Shown one piece after another: positions 11,990 to 24,676 of a stretch of DNA of 64,000 bases. Each line of letters opens with the position of its first letter. Positions within the stretch are counted from its first letter, which is position 1. Source of the DNA: Brienomyrus brachyistius (Eukaryota; Chordata; Actinopteri; Osteoglossiformes; Mormyridae). Location: NCBI RefSeq assembly GCF_023856365.1, contig NC_064551.1, forward strand, positions 4,110,501 to 4,174,500. The letters run 5' to 3'. The position numbers and the translations under genes are program-made. The notes under the pieces were generated by a model. The model was not told the DNA's origin and searched no databases. It saw only the letters and a list, made by a program, of their open reading frames with translations.

Positions 11990-12413
11990 TTCTCTGTCAC
12001 AAAGCAACAGCAAAAATAAAACAGCATAGTGCTGTTGTCTTATAAGACCCTGCAACTGGCTGGCGTCCTTTCCAGGGTGTATCTCTGCCTTGTGCCCTGG
12101 GCTTCCTGGGTTGGCTCCAAGCAACCACTGCAACCCTCTACTGGATAAGCAGTTATGGATGATGAATGCAGAGATGTTTTCTTAAAGGTGATGTGTCTTG
12201 CGTCTTTTGAACATGCTCAGTGTTTTTCTTTTGGAAAGAACTTTATTTATATACTTGAACATCCCCTTTGAGACAAGCAAACCTATTACAGCAGGACACG
12301 CAATATGCAGATGGGAATTTTTCTTTCATCTAATATAAATATATTTGCATATAGTTGGCATGGGAACAAGTGCCTGCCATGATTATCTGTATGATATACA
12401 GCATGACTCAGCA
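11990..12413 (-). promoter_or_regulatory. Conserved 5' flank of TAAR D
   Basis: TATAAG box (cttata 12039-12044), octamer (12343-12350) and TGCTGAGTCA (12404-12413) are present. Confidence 0.5.
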
Positions 12414-14442
12414 TATCGACAAAGGAAGTAGAAGCCATTTGTTTTATTTATGAGAGATGAGTTTAATTTTTATGTCTTAAGTCCTGTCTATATTAGGTGT
12501 TAGTGTTTTGGAGTTAATGGTAATAAAAACAGAAAGACTGAACAGGAGAGACATGCAAAGTGGACTCATTGCTCAGAGTTTTGTCAAAAGTATGTTGTAT
12601 TTCTCCAGCATCATTCCACACAACTGCAGATGCCTGTGTTACAATTAGGGAACTGCAAACGATATTGATTATGAACAGAAAGGTCCTGGTTCACTGAGAA
12701 TACAGTCACAAAACAGGAACATGGCAGAAATTCTTTCCATTAGAGAGTATATTGGCCCTACTGTTAGTTAACAAATATTTATCTGTCATACTGATCAGCA
12801 AAGCTCAATGAAGAGAAACGATTGTATTTTAAATAAATTTTTAGTTCTGAAATATTTATTACAATAGGTAGCCTACCATGAAATCATATAGATAAAAATT
12901 AGGCTTAGAAGTCAGTACTTAGTGCAGGTGGTAGTAGTAATGTATCACAAATAGTGGGAGAACACAATATAGTATTACTCAGTAGCCAGTAGGGGGAGCT
13001 AAATAATCATTATTCTATCTTCCACACTCCTGGTCAGGGTCACCAGGGGCCTGGAGCCTATACCAGGCAGCGCATGCACAAGGCTGGGGTACACTCTGGG
13101 CGGGATGTGAGTTCATTACAGGGCACATACACAGTCAATTACAGATATGCTGACTGGTCTCTGGAATCAGGAGGGTGCAAGAAAGAGCTAAAGGGCTCTT
13201 CTCGTTTGTCTGTGTCATCAAAGCCCCGCCCACATGCACATGTCTGCTTTGTGTTGCACTGCAGACTGTTGAATAAAGACCTTTATCTGGTAGAAAGCTA
13301 TGAAGAACTTCAAATTTAGACCCATCACTGGGAGAGAGAGATTTCAGGAAGGCCTGTGAGGAGATAAAGAGCTGGGAGCTGGTCAGTGATGGCAGTAAGC
13401 CGTCGGATGGCCTGGCCAGGTCTGGCGGAGCCTGGTGGGGGCCGAGCTGCGTTTTTCCTCTTTACCAAAGCTCCCCGGGAAAGGGGGGCCTGTAAATGGC
13501 TATAAATTAATATAGCACTTCACTCTATGAAACATCTCAGGTGTAATAAATGTTGTAATAATCAAAACATTACAAGAATATGAAATCTGGGGTAAACTTA
13601 GACCAAAGCACTGCTTATTCTCAAGTGGAATGTATTACTTAAACTTAAATTGGGCAAATTCCTAACATATATAATTAGATTCTGGTTAGACTTGATGAGC
13701 TTCAAGTCAGTTTAAGACGTGCAATGTAACGTGACATTCAAAATGTCACCTGTCAGACCTGTGGCCTTGCTTTCTAATGATTGAAGTGGAATTCCTCTTC
13801 AAAAACTGAGAGAGCCAATCAGAGTCTGCATGCTTATTCTGACCAGCTTTCCACAAACACCTTGGCAAAGTTTGGTCACACTTTGCCCCTTAAGCTGTTA
13901 CTGCGTCGTGTGACTTGTCCTGCAGAGTTTCTATTCTAACCATTACTGCAGTGCTGCCACTATAACACAAGAATGAGAATATTTCTGTATGCATATTGAG
14001 TATTGGTGGCACTTCTGAAAAATTAATATACGTACATGAAAAAGACTATTACATGAAAATGAATTAGTGAATATATTTGATCATAAATGTCTTATTAGAA
14101 ATGACAACCGACACCAAAAACATGTGATGGTGACAGTTATGGTTTCAGAATTTATTATCAAGTTAAAATGTCCTGCCAGCCTGCAGCGACTGTCGGGCAT
14201 GAGATGGTTAACAATGTTATTAATTGTATTATTTTACAGTATCCATTGGTGAGTTGGTGCAATTTCATTTGAGACAAAAGAAAATGTTACCAAAAATAAA
14301 TGAAGAGGTAAAATACAAAAAACAAATCAAACAAATATCAAACACCTACTTCTGCTATTTTAAAACAAAAATTTAAGTACATTCTGTATGTATATATGGT
14401 AAATATACAGAAATATGTGGTGGATTTATGAAAAATCAACTT
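12414..14442. other. Spacer between D and E, type II
   Basis: No gene is supported. It resembles spacer B-C throughout: the TTTTTATGTCTTAAGTCC flank, the dispersed repeat (about 13030-13137), the type II block and the AT-rich 3' flank of E. The short ORFs inside are repeat-borne. Confidence 0.7.
13144..13495 (+). repeat. Type II spacer repeat block, copy 2
   Basis: Same block as at 5981. Here TTTCCACA after the AATAAA region is changed to TTTAGACCC, which puts a stop in the + frame that is open in other copies. This argues against a coding role. Confidence 0.5.
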
Positions 14443-15462
14443 TCAGGAAAAAACGTTTGTATTTGAGGAATGTGCAGCAAAAATCTTTAAAGATAAAATG
14501 AGTTTCAACGACCTTTGAAACCACGGATAAAACAGTCCGTAGATTATAGGATTTAACGTGGAATTAAAATAACCCAGCCAGACAAAACCTTCATAAAGAA
14601 CAGGAGGAGTTGCAAAGTCAGTATAGGGGTCGAGTATAGAGTTGACAAAGAAAGGCATCCAGCAGAGTATGAAGGCACCTACAACAATGCCAAGGGTCTT
14701 TGCAGCCTTTCGCTCTGAGCTGTGAGATTTCCTGTTGCCATGTCCCTCTGTAAAACATGACTGCTGACTTGTACTTTCAAGCTGCCTGACGTGTTGTCTG
14801 GCTACCAAAAATATTTTAGCATAAAGGCCAATCATTACCGAACATGGCAGGAAAAATCCAATCAGAGTATTTAAAGTGCTCCATAACACATTAAACAGAA
14901 GGGTGCAACTCCCCAGGCAATTTATTGAAGTGATGTATTCATCTAGGCCGATCACAGAATAAAGGTGAGCGCAAGAGTAAGAAACAGCTGCAGCCCAACT
15001 CAACGCTACCATCAGCCAAGCTACAGGAATGGTCACTGTGTTATGGTACCGCAGAGGATTGCAAACTGCCTGGTATCGATCAACTGCAATGGAAATCAGG
15101 TGAAAGATTGAAGCACATGAGAGGAAAACGTCAAAAGTGGAGTGTAATGAGCAGAAAGTATCTCCGAAGTACCAGCAGCCCTCCACCGATCTGATCATGC
15201 TGAAGGGCATCACGACGGCCCCCAGAAGCAGGTCGGCCAGGGCCAGTGACATCACCAGCATGTTGGTCGGTGTGTGCAGCTGCTTGAAGTGTGTGATGGA
15301 GATGATGACCACCAGGTTCCCCGTGATGGTCACGGTCATCCCCGACGCAAAAAACATGTACAAGGCAAACCTGGCAAATCCAGAGTAGCTGCTTTTAACA
15401 CACGTCCCATTAGCTGCTGGATAGCAGTACTGGTATGTTTCCAGTTCTAACGAAATGTTCAT
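14443..15462 (-). CDS. TAAR: TAAR locus E, intact trace amine-associated receptor
   Basis: At 339 residues this is the shortest intact copy. It lacks three residues in ECL2 ([10 protein letters not shown], where others have SKANVMG or similar), a deletion shared with L and N, and two at the C terminus (tail NTNVFS). Pocket: [11 protein letters not shown] around Asp3.32, STLNTL with Asn5.42, Phe6.51. ICL3 is the [11 protein letters not shown] type. DRY, CWMP, Tyr7.43 and the TM7 fingerprint are intact. ATG at 15462. Confidence 0.95.
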   Translation of the reverse strand: MNISLELETYQYCYPAANGTCVKSSYSGFARFALYMFFASGMTVTITGNLVVIISITHFKQLHTPTNMLVMSLALADLLLGAVVMPFSMIRSVEGCWYFGDTFCSLHSTFDVFLSCASIFHLISIAVDRYQAVCNPLRYHNTVTIPVAWLMVALSWAAAVSYSCAHLYSVIGLDEYITSINCLGSCTLLFNVLWSTLNTLIGFFLPCSVMIGLYAKIFLVARQHVRQLESTSQQSCFTEGHGNRKSHSSERKAAKTLGIVVGAFILCWMPFFVNSILDPYTDFATPPVLYEGFVWLGYFNSTLNPIIYGLFYPWFQRSLKLILSLKIFAAHSSNTNVFS

Positions 15463-15885
15463 TTCTCTGTCACAAAGCAACAGCAAAATAAAACAGCATA
15501 GAACTGTTGTCTTATAAGACCCTGCAACTGGCTGGCGTCCTTTCCAGGGTGTATCTCTGCCTTGTGTCCTGGGCTTCCTGGGTTGGCTCCAAGCAAACAC
15601 TGCAACCCTTTACTGGATAAGCAGTTATGGATGATGAATGCAGAGATGTTTTCTTAAAGGTGATGTGTCTTGCATCTTTTGAACATGCTCAGTGTTTTTC
15701 TTCTGGAAAAAACTTTATTTATGTACTTGAACATCCCCTTTGAGACAAGCAAACCTATTACAGCAGGACACGCAATATGTAGATGGGAATTTTTCTTTCA
15801 TCTAATATAAATATATTTGCATATAGTTGGCATGGGAACAAGTGCCTGCCATGATTATCTGTGTGATATACAGCATGACTCAGCA
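15463..15885 (-). promoter_or_regulatory. Conserved 5' flank of TAAR E
   Basis: TATAAG box (cttata 15511-15516), octamer (15815-15822) and TGCTGAGTCA (15876-15885) are present. The distal TATAAATA box is changed (ATTTATGTAC on the + strand). Confidence 0.5.
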
Positions 15886-16851
15886 TATTGACAAAGGAAG
15901 TAGAAGCCATTTGTTTTATTTCTGAGAGATGATTTTAATTTTTATGTCTTAAGTCCTGTCTATATTAGGTGTTAGTGTTTTGGAGTTAATGGTAATAAAA
16001 ACAGAAAGACTGAACAGGAGAGACATGCAAAGTGGACTCATTGCTTAGAGTTTTGTCAAAAGTATGTTGTGTTTCTCCAGCATCATTCCACACAACTGCA
16101 GATGCCTGTGTTACCATTAGGGAACTGCAAACGATATTGATTATGAACAGAAAGGTCCTGGTTAACTGAGAATACAGTCACAACACAGGAACATGGCAGA
16201 AATTCTTACCATTAGAGAGTATATTGGCCCTACTGTGAGTTAACAAATATTTATCTGTCATACTGATCAGCAAAGCTCAATCAAGAGAAACGATTGTATT
16301 TGAAATAAAATTTTGGTTATGAAATATTTATTACAATAAGTAGCCTACCATGAAATCATATAGATAAAAATTAGGCTTAGAAGTCAGTACTTAGTGCAGG
16401 TGGTAGTAGTAATGTATCACAAATAGTGGGAGATCACAATATAGTATTACTCAGTAGCCAGTAGGGGGAGCTAAATAATCATTAATCTATCTTCCACACT
16501 CCTGGTCAGGGTCACCAGGGGCCTGGAGCCTATCGCAGGCAGCGCATGCACAAGGCTGGGGTACACTCTGGGCGGGATGTGAGTTCATTACAGGGCACAT
16601 ACACAGTCATGCACTGCTGGCAATACAGGGATGCCAGTTATCCGAGTGCAGAGTGCAGCTTAGCGGGTTCGGAACCTGAGACCACGACTGGGAGCAGAGC
16701 TGGACAGGCCGTCTGGCATACTGGGTATTTTCCTGATGGCCCAGTGGGTATGTGTGCTGGCAAAATTTATCATGGGGGACCCCAATGTCCAGGGCTGAGT
16801 TTTAATCCCAGTCAGGACTGGCTAGCAGAGTAATCATACCACTGTATGACT

Positions 16852-17063
16852 GGGGCAGTGGTGGCCTGATGGTTAGGGAAGTGCTCCTGTAATTGAAATA
16901 TTGCTGGTTTGAACCCCTGACCAGCAAGGTATCACTAAAGTATTCTGAGCAAGGTACCGTCCCCAAGCTTTGCTTCCTGGGTGCCGAATTAGCTGCTGCC
17001 TGTTATGTCACATATGCCTGAAATGCAGAGGACACGTTTCTTTGTGGTGTGACAACAATGGTC
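16852..17063 (+). repeat. tRNA-derived SINE, old copy
   Basis: Same SINE; box B reads GGTTTGAACCC here, closer to the canonical GGTTCGANNCC than in the copies at 2101 and 9216. Confidence 0.7.
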
Positions 17064-17099
17064 TTTAATATTCTACTTATACCATCAGAGCTCTGGCTG

Positions 17100-17192
17100 G
17101 CAGAGTAATTATATCACAGTAATCATACCAGACCATCAGAGCTCTGTCTGGCAGAGTAATCAAACCACAGTAATCATACCACCACAAACCAT
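17100..17192. repeat. 14-bp tandem repeat, short array
   Basis: The same ACAGTAATCATACC unit with fewer copies and some decay. Confidence 0.6.
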
Positions 17193-18526
17193 TTTGCTCA
17201 TTATGAGATAACGAATAACATACAGATCAAAGAAGGATATTTTCTTTTCTGATTAAATACAATATTCTAAATAAATCTGTGAAATACACATATATGAGTC
17301 ATACTGCTGTCATGTTACCAGATTATATGAACAAGAAGCCGGGTTGCCAGGTTCAGTTTAGCCTGTAATATTTCTGATTTGATGTGTGAAGTCGGAATAA
17401 AGCCACAGAAGCTGAAGATACGCTAAAGTACTTCATTACTACTTCATTTTCTGTGTTGTAATGTATTTCATACCTTTTATGACACCAGGAAGATGGTTAA
17501 GGTACATTTCATAGGATCTGACTGGGTAACATTAGAAGTCAGCAAATACTATGGACGTTTTATCTTTCGCTCTACGATTCCCACTGTGACTGTTTAGAGG
17601 AAGAAAGACCGAGTGTGTGATTAATATGCTGAGACGACCTCACTCCAGTCTTGGGGGGGGGGGGCTGCTGTATTACCTAAGCGTGATGTAAACGTCAGAA
17701 GCAAAGGGCCCAGTTAGCAGCAAGCTGCCTCCCAATCAAAGGTGGCAATACAGAGATTACACAGAGCGCAGGTGATGCTACAGCCTGACCTCTTGCATGT
17801 GCTGAGAGCAGGGAAGGTAGGACCAGGTGCAGAGAGGCAGAAATGGGTGTGGGGAGTTTCTCTGTGTACATCCTTCATGGGGGGTGAGCTGTTAGAGAAG
17901 CTCGTGGTACTGAAGGTCTGAAGGCCTAGCGAAGGTAAAACATGAAATCTGACTGTAGTTTTCATTTATTAAGAGACTTATGAAAAACAAACTGAGAAAA
18001 ACAGGGGCCAGGTGATGTAGGTGAAGGACTGACAGGGAACCACGACATCATGGGTGTAACTTTCCAACCCTTGAATTACACTAAATGTTGACTTGGAATT
18101 CTCGGTTTACTGCAATCAAAAATTAAATAATCCATTAGTCTGCTCTTTTTATGGCTGTAGGCCTCTTGTGTGACGTCTTCAGTGCTGGGGATTTGCTTTG
18201 TTTTCTATGTTAATTTAGGCTCAGCTTAGTGGCACTTAGCTAAGTGACAGTCTGTGCACTTTAGAGTGCAGGAAAAATTGAAAATTATTGTTAAGGTGCA
18301 TAACACAGAATTCGATTAACAGACATTTTTCAGAGTGCTTAAAAGATAAGAGTCACTTCACTGTATTGTGCAATGCTTTCAAAAACAAATTAAAAGTTTA
18401 AATGCAAAAAATTAAATTTAAAAAATCAAACAGCTATTTCGGCCTTTTTTTAAACAGGACATTAAGTACATGATGTATGTCTTTATGATAATATGAGACT
18501 GAAATATGTGGTGAATCTATGAAAAA

Positions 18527-19561
18527 TCAACTTTCAGGGAAAACCTTTGTATTTGAGGAATGTGCGGCAAAAATCTTTAAAGATAAAATGAGTTTCAACG
18601 ACCTTTGAAACCAGGGGTAAAACAGTCCGTAGATTATAGGATTTAATGCGGAATTAAAATAACCCACCCAGAAAATCCCTTCATAAAGAACAGGAGGAGT
18701 TGCAAAGTCAATATAGGGGTCGATTACAGATATGACAAAGAAAGGCATCCAGCAGAGTATGAAGGCACCTACAACAATGCCAAGGGTCTTTGCAGCCTTT
18801 CGCTCTGAGCTGTGAGATTTCCTGTTGCCATGTCCCTCTGTAAAACATGGCTGCTGACTTGTACCTCCAAGCTGCCTGACGTGTTGTCTGGCTACCAGAA
18901 ATATTTTAGTATAAAGGCCAATCATTACTGAACATGGCAGGAAAAACCAAATCTGAGTGTGTAGGGTACCCCACATTGCATTAAACAGAAGGATGCAACT
19001 CCCCAAGCAATTAATGGAAGTTATGTATTCATCTAGGCCCATCAAATTAGCCTTAGAATAAAGGAGAGCGCAAGAGTAAGAAACAGCTGCAGTCCAACTC
19101 AACGCTACGATCAGCCAAGCCACAGGAATGGTCACTGTGTTATGGTATCGCAGAGGATTGCATACTGCCTGGTATCGATCGATTGCAATGGACATCAGGT
19201 GAAAGATTGAAGCAGCTGTAAGGATCATGTCAACAGTGGAGTGCAACGAGCAGAGAGTATCTCCAAAGTACCAGCAGCCCTCCACCGATCTGATCATGCT
19301 GAAGGGCATCACGACGGCCCCCAGAAGCAGGTCGGCCAGGGCCAGTGACATCACCAGCATGTTGGTCGGTGTGTGCAGCTGCTTGAAGTGCGCGATGGAG
19401 ATGATGACCACCAGGTTCCCCGTGATGGTCATGGTTATCCCCGATGCAATAATCATGTACACGGCAAACCTGGCAAATCCAGAGTAGCCACTTTTAACAC
19501 ACGTCCCATTAGCTGCTGAATAGCAGTACTGGTATGTTTCCAGCTCGAGCGAAATGTTCAT
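18527..19561 (-). CDS. TAAR: TAAR locus F, intact trace amine-associated receptor
   Basis: A 344-residue receptor and one of the more divergent copies. Pocket: [11 protein letters not shown] around Asp3.32 and LHTQIW with His5.42 and unusual Gln5.44/Trp5.46 in place of Leu/Gly. The DRY motif is preceded by Ile (AIDRY) where all others have Val. ECL2 is SKANLMG; TM7 begins IFWVGYF. Tail KVFPES. ATG at 19561; just upstream a small indel (CTGTCCAAAG against CTGTCACAAAG) shifts the pseudo-open leader frame, which supports this ATG as the true start. Confidence 0.95.
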   Translation of the reverse strand: MNISLELETYQYCYSAANGTCVKSGYSGFARFAVYMIIASGITMTITGNLVVIISIAHFKQLHTPTNMLVMSLALADLLLGAVVMPFSMIRSVEGCWYFGDTLCSLHSTVDMILTAASIFHLMSIAIDRYQAVCNPLRYHNTVTIPVAWLIVALSWTAAVSYSCALLYSKANLMGLDEYITSINCLGSCILLFNAMWGTLHTQIWFFLPCSVMIGLYTKIFLVARQHVRQLGGTSQQPCFTEGHGNRKSHSSERKAAKTLGIVVGAFILCWMPFFVISVIDPYIDFATPPVLYEGIFWVGYFNSALNPIIYGLFYPWFQRSLKLILSLKIFAAHSSNTKVFPES

Positions 19562-19982
19562 TTCTCTGTCCAAAGCAACAACAAAATAAAACAGCGTAAT
19601 GCTGTTGTCTTATAAGGCCCTGCAACTGGCTGGCGTCCTTTCCAGGATGTATCTCTGCCTTGTGTCCTGGGCTTCCTGGGTTGGCTCCAAGCAAAGAATG
19701 CAACCCTCTACTGGATAAGCAGTTATGGATGATGAATACAGAGATGTTTTCTTAAAGGTGATGTGTCTTGCGTCTTTTGAACATGCTCAGTGTTTTTCTC
19801 CTGGAAAGAACTTTATTTATATACTTGAACATCCCCTTTGAGACAAACAACCTATTACAGCAGGACACGCAATATGCAGATGGGAATTTATCTTTCACCT
19901 AATTTAAATATATTTGCATATAGTTGGCATGGGATCAAGTGCCTGCCATGATTATCTGTGTGAAATACAGCATGACTCAGCA
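19562..19982 (-). promoter_or_regulatory. Conserved 5' flank of TAAR F
   Basis: TATAAG box (cttata 19599-19604), octamer (19912-19919) and TGCTGAGTCA (19973-19982). The acceptor-like CAG before AGAAATG survives the local indel. Confidence 0.5.
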
Positions 19983-21924
19983 TATTGACGAAGGAAGTAG
20001 AAGCCAGTTGTTTTATTTTGTAAATTTGTAACTTTTATGTCCAGTTTGTGTTTGGTGATAATGTCTATGTGTTCATGCCAATATAAATTCATAGACTGAA
20101 CAGGAGAGACATGCAAAGTGGACTGATTGTTCAGAGTTTTGTCAAAAGGATTTTGTGTTTCTCCAGCATCTCTCCACAGGTCTGAAGGTGACTATGTTGC
20201 CATGGAAAGTGGGAGCTGTGTTGATTGTGAACAGAAAGGTCCTGTTTCACTGAGAATACAGTCACAACACAGGAACGTGGTAGAAATTCTTATCAATGAT
20301 GTATCATCACTACTGTGTTTTAACGAGACATACTGATCAGAATACAGGACAATAAAAAAAATCTATTGCATATCAATTTATATGTTGGTTAAGCAATATT
20401 TATTATAAAAGTTAGTATACTGTGAAGTCATGTACTATTAAAATTAGGGTTTGACAATATAGTATTACTCAGTGGCCAGTAGGGGGCGCTAAATAATCAT
20501 TAATCTATTTTCCACACTCCTGGCCAGGGTCACCAGGGGCCTGGAGCCTATCCCAGGCAGCGCATGCACAAGGCTGTGGTACACTCTGGGCGGGATGTGA
20601 GTTCATTACAGGGCACATACACAGTCAATTACAGATATGCTGACTGGTCTCTGGAATCAGGAGGGTGCAAGAAAGAGCTAAAGGGCTCTTCTCGTTTGTC
20701 TGTGTCATCAAAGCCCCGCCCACATGCACATGTCTGCTTTGTGTTGCACTGCAGACTGTTGAATAAAGACCTTTATCTGGTAGAAAGCTATGAAGAACTT
20801 CAAATTTCCACATCACTGGGAGAGAGAGATTTCAGGAAGGCCTGTGAGGAGATAAAGAGCTGGGAGCTGGTCAGTGATGGCAGTCAGCCGTCGGGTGGCC
20901 TGGCCAGGTCTGGCGGAGCCTGCTGGGGGCCGAGCTGCGTTTTTCCTCTTTACCAAAGCTCCCCGGGAAAGTGGGGCCTGTAAATGGCTATAAATTAATA
21001 TAGCACTTCACTCTATGAAACATCTCAGGTGTAATAAATGTTGTAATAATCAAAACATTACAAGAATATGAAAACTGGGGTAAAGTTAGACCAAAGCACT
21101 GCTTATTCTCTAGTGGAATGTTTTACTTAAACTTAAATTGGGCAAATTCCTAACATATATAATTAGATTCTGGTTAGACTTGATGAGCTTCAAGTCAGTA
21201 TCAGACGTGCAACGGTCATGTGACATTCGAAATGTTACCTGTCAGATCTTTGGCCTTGCTTTCTGATGATTGGAGTGGAATTCCTCTTTAAAAACTGAGA
21301 GAGCCAATCAGAGTCGGCATGCTTATTCTGACCAGCTTTCCACAAACACCTTGGCAAAGTTTGGTCACACTTTGCCCCTTAAACTGTTACTGCGTCGTGT
21401 GACTTGTCCTGCAGAGTTTCTATTCTAACCATTACTGCAGTGCTGCCACTATAACACAAGAATGAGAATGTTTCTGTATGCATATTGAGGTGGCACTTCT
21501 GAAACATTAAACGTACAAAAAAAAAAACTATTACATGAAAATGAATTAGTGAATATATTTGATCATAAATGTCTTATTAGAAATGACAACCGACACCAAA
21601 AACATGTGATGGTGACAGTTATGGTTTCATAATTTATTATCAAGTTAAAATGTCCTGCCAGCCTGCAGCGACTGTCGGGCATGAGATGGTTAACAATGTT
21701 ATTAATTGTAATATTTTACAGTATCCATTGGTGAGTTGGTGCAATTTCATTTGAGACAAAATAAAATGTTACCAAAAATAAATGAAGAGGTAAAATACAA
21801 AAAACAAATCAAACAAATATCAAACACCTACTTCTGCTATTTTAAAACAAAAAATTAAGGACATTCTGTATGTATATATGGTAAATATACAGAAATATGT
21901 GGTGGATTTATGAAAAATCAACTT
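19983..21924. other. Spacer between F and G, type II
   Basis: No gene is supported. Its 5' part is the same flank variant as upstream of A (CTTTTATGTCCAGTTTGTG), followed by the dispersed repeat (about 20520-20627), the type II block and the AT-rich 3' flank of G. Confidence 0.7.
20634..20981 (+). repeat. Type II spacer repeat block, copy 3
   Basis: Same block as at 5981, open in one + frame. Confidence 0.5.
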
Positions 21925-22953
21925 TCAGGAAAAAACGTTTGTATCTGAGGAATGTGCATCAAAAATCTTTAAAGATAAAATGAGTTTCAACGACCTTTGA
22001 AACCACGGATAAAACAGTCCGTAGATTATAGGATTTAACGTGGAATTAAAATAACCCAGCCAGACAAAACCTTCATAAAGAACAGGAGGAGTTGCAAAGT
22101 CAGTATAGGGGTCGAGTATAGAGTTGACAAACAAAGGCATCCAGCAGAGTATGAAGGCACCTACAACAATGCCAAGGGTCTTTGCAGCCTTTCGCTCTGA
22201 GCTGTGAGATTTCCTGTTGCCATGTCCCTCTGTAAAACATGGCTGCTGACTTGAACATCCAAGCTGCCTGACGTGTTGTCTGGCTACCAGAAATATTTTA
22301 CTATAAAGGCCAATAATTACCGAACAGGGCAGGAAAAATCCAATCAGAGTATTTAAGGTGCTCCATAACACATTAAATAGAAGGGTGCAACTCCCCAGGC
22401 AATTAATGGAAGTGATGTATTCACCTAGGCCCATCACACTGCCCATGGAGTAAAGGAGACTGTAGGAGTAAGAAGCAGCTGCAGCCCAACTCAACGCTAC
22501 CATCAGCCAAGCCACAGAAATGGTCACTGTGTTATGGTACCGCAGAGGATTGCAAACTGCCTGGTATCGATCAACCGCAATGAAAATCAGGTGAAAGACT
22601 GAAACACATGAGAGGAACAAGTCAAAAGTAGAGTGCAATGAGCAGAAAGTATCTCCAAAGTACCAGCAGCCCTCCACCGATCTGATCATGCTGAAGGGCA
22701 TCACGACGGCCCCCAGAAGCAGGTCGGCCAGGGCCAGTGACATCACCAGCATGTTGGTCGGTGTGTGCAGTTGCTTGAAGTGCGTAATGGAGATGATGAC
22801 CACCAGATTGCCTGTGATGGTCACGGTCATCCCCGACGCAAAAAACATGTATAAGGCAAACCTGGCAAATCCAGAGTAGCTGCTTTTAACACACGTCCCA
22901 TTAGCTGCTGGATAGCAGTACTGGTATGTTTCCAGTTCTAGTGAAATATTCAT
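21925..22953 (-). CDS. TAAR: TAAR locus G, intact trace amine-associated receptor
   Basis: A 342-residue receptor, closest to C by its tail ([11 protein letters not shown]) and by Leu6.51, but with [12 protein letters not shown] in TM3 as in D and A. Asn-Thr at 5.42/5.43. ECL2 reads VMGLGEY, where every other copy has GLDEY or SLDEY, so an ECL2 acid is lost. TM3 ends HLIFIAV, with Phe for Ser. ICL3 is the [11 protein letters not shown] type preceded by LGCSSQQ. ATG at 22953. Confidence 0.95.
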   Translation of the reverse strand: MNISLELETYQYCYPAANGTCVKSSYSGFARFALYMFFASGMTVTITGNLVVIISITHFKQLHTPTNMLVMSLALADLLLGAVVMPFSMIRSVEGCWYFGDTFCSLHSTFDLFLSCVSVFHLIFIAVDRYQAVCNPLRYHNTVTISVAWLMVALSWAAAASYSYSLLYSMGSVMGLGEYITSINCLGSCTLLFNVLWSTLNTLIGFFLPCSVIIGLYSKIFLVARQHVRQLGCSSQQPCFTEGHGNRKSHSSERKAAKTLGIVVGAFILCWMPLFVNSILDPYTDFATPPVLYEGFVWLGYFNSTLNPIIYGLFYPWFQRSLKLILSLKIFDAHSSDTNVFS

Positions 22954-23380
22954 TTCTCTGTCACAAAGCAACAACAGCAAAATAAAACAGCATAGAGCTG
23001 TTGTCTTATAAAGGCCCTGCAACTGGCTGGCGTCCTTTCCAGGGTGTATCTCTGCCTTGTGCCCTGGGCTTCCTGGCTTGGCTCCAAGCAACCACTGCAA
23101 CCCTCTACTGGATAAGCAGTTATGGATGATGAATGCAGAGATGTTTTCTTAAAGGTGATGTGTCTTGCGTCTTTTGAACATGCTCAGTGTTTTTCTTCTG
23201 GAAAGAACTTTATTTATATACTTGAACATCCCCTTTGAGACAAGCAAACCTATTACAGCAGGACACGCAATATGCAGATGGGAATTTTTCTTTCATCAAA
23301 TATAAATATATTTGCATATAGCTGGCATGGGAACAAGTGCCTGCCATGATTATCTGTGTGATATACAGCATGACTCTGCA
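22954..23380 (-). promoter_or_regulatory. 5' flank of TAAR G, with altered NF-E2/MARE-like site
   Basis: TATA box (cttata 23005-23010; here TTATAAAGG) and octamer (23310-23317) are kept. The TGACTCAGCA found elsewhere is TGACTCTGCA (23371-23380), the only copy with this core change. Confidence 0.5.
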
Positions 23381-24265
23381 TATCGACAAAGGAAGTAGAA
23401 GCCAGTTGTTTTATTTTGTAAATTTGTAACTTTTATGTCCAGTTTGTGTTTTGTGATAAAGTTTGCCTGTTTATGCCAATATAAATTCATAGATTGAACA
23501 GGAGAGACATGCAATTCAGATTTATTCAGATTTTTCTCAAAAGGATTTTGTGTTTCTCCAGCATCTCTCCACAGGTCTGAAGGTGACTATGTTGCCATGG
23601 AAAGTGGGAGCTGTGTTGATTGTGAACAGAAAGGTCCTGTTTCACTGAGAATACAGTCACAACACAGGAACGTGGTAGAAATTCTTAACAATGATTTTAT
23701 CATCACTACTGTGTTTTAACGTGACATACTGATCAGAATACAGGACAATAAAAAAAATCAATTACATATCAATTTATATGTTGGTTAAGCAATATTTATT
23801 ATAAAGGTTAGTATACTGTGAAGTCATGTACTATTAAAATTAGGTTTTGACAATATAGTATTACTCAGTAGTCAGCAGGGGGCGATAAATAATCATTCAT
23901 CTATCTTCCACACTCCTGGTCAGGGTCACCAGGGACCTGGAGCCTATCGCAGGCAGCGCATGCACAAGGCTGGGGTACACTCTGGGCGGGATGTGAGTTC
24001 ATTACAGGGCACATACACAGTCCTGCACTGCTGGCAATACAGGGATGCCAGTTATCCGAGTGCAATGTGCAGCTTAGCAGGTTCAGAACCTGAGACCACG
24101 ACTGGGAGCAGAGCTGGACAGGCCGTCTGACATACTGGGTGTTTTCCCGATTGCCCAGTGGGTATGTGTGCTGGCAAAATTTATGGTGGGGGACCCCAAT
24201 GTCCAGGGCTGAGTTTTAATCCCAGTCAGGACTGGCTAGCAGAGTAATCATACCACTGTATGACT

Positions 24266-24481
24266 GGGGCAGTGGTGGCGTGATGGTTAGGGAAGTGCTC
24301 CTGTAATTGAAATATTGCTGGTTTGAACCCCTGACCAGCAGGGTACCACTGTGGTATTCTGAGCAAGGTACCGTCCCCAAGCATTGCTTCCTGGGGGCTG
24401 AATTAGCTGCTGCCTGTTATGTCACATATGCCTGAAATGCAGAGGACACGTTTCATTGTGGTGTGTCAACAATGTTCTATA
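24266..24481 (+). repeat. tRNA-derived SINE, old copy
   Basis: Same SINE as at 2101, with GGTTTGAACCC as box B and 'CAGGGTACCACTGTGGTATTC' variation after it. Confidence 0.7.
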
Positions 24482-24518
24482 AATATTGTACTCATACCAT
24501 CAGAGCCCTGGCTGGGAG

Positions 24519-24676
24519 CGTAATCATACCACAGTAATCATACCAGACCATCAGAGCCTTGGCTGGCTGAGTAATCATACCACAGTAATCATACCACAGT
24601 AATCATACCACAGTAATTATACCAGACCATCAGAGCTATGGCTGGCAGAGTAATCATACTACAGTAATCATACCAC
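24519..24676. repeat. 14-bp tandem repeat
   Basis: Array of ACAGTAATCATACC units, among the longest in the window, with three units in direct succession near 24590-24620. Confidence 0.65.

Larger units (their letters stand above)
15886..18526. other. Spacer between E and F, type I
   Basis: No gene is supported. Dispersed repeat (about 16502-16609), SINE at 16852, tandem repeat (17100-17192), poly-G tract near 17652 and the recurrent 83-codon minus ORF (17714-17965), then the 3' flank of F. Confidence 0.7.

Noticed and set aside
16546..16833. Recurrent 95-codon + ORF (MHKAGVHSGRD...) in the spacers
   Set aside because: It lies wholly within the dispersed repeat and adjoining repeat sequence, is broken at 23960 and 33540, and has no recognisable domain.
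20564..20983. 139-codon + ORF through the type II block
   Set aside because: It starts in an unrelated dispersed repeat and runs through a junction. Other copies of the same block have in-frame stops (13318, 49833).
2350..24676. Regularly spaced 14-bp repeats as a possible CRISPR-like array
   Set aside because: The units are directly adjacent, with no unique spacers, and the genome is vertebrate. It is a minisatellite.
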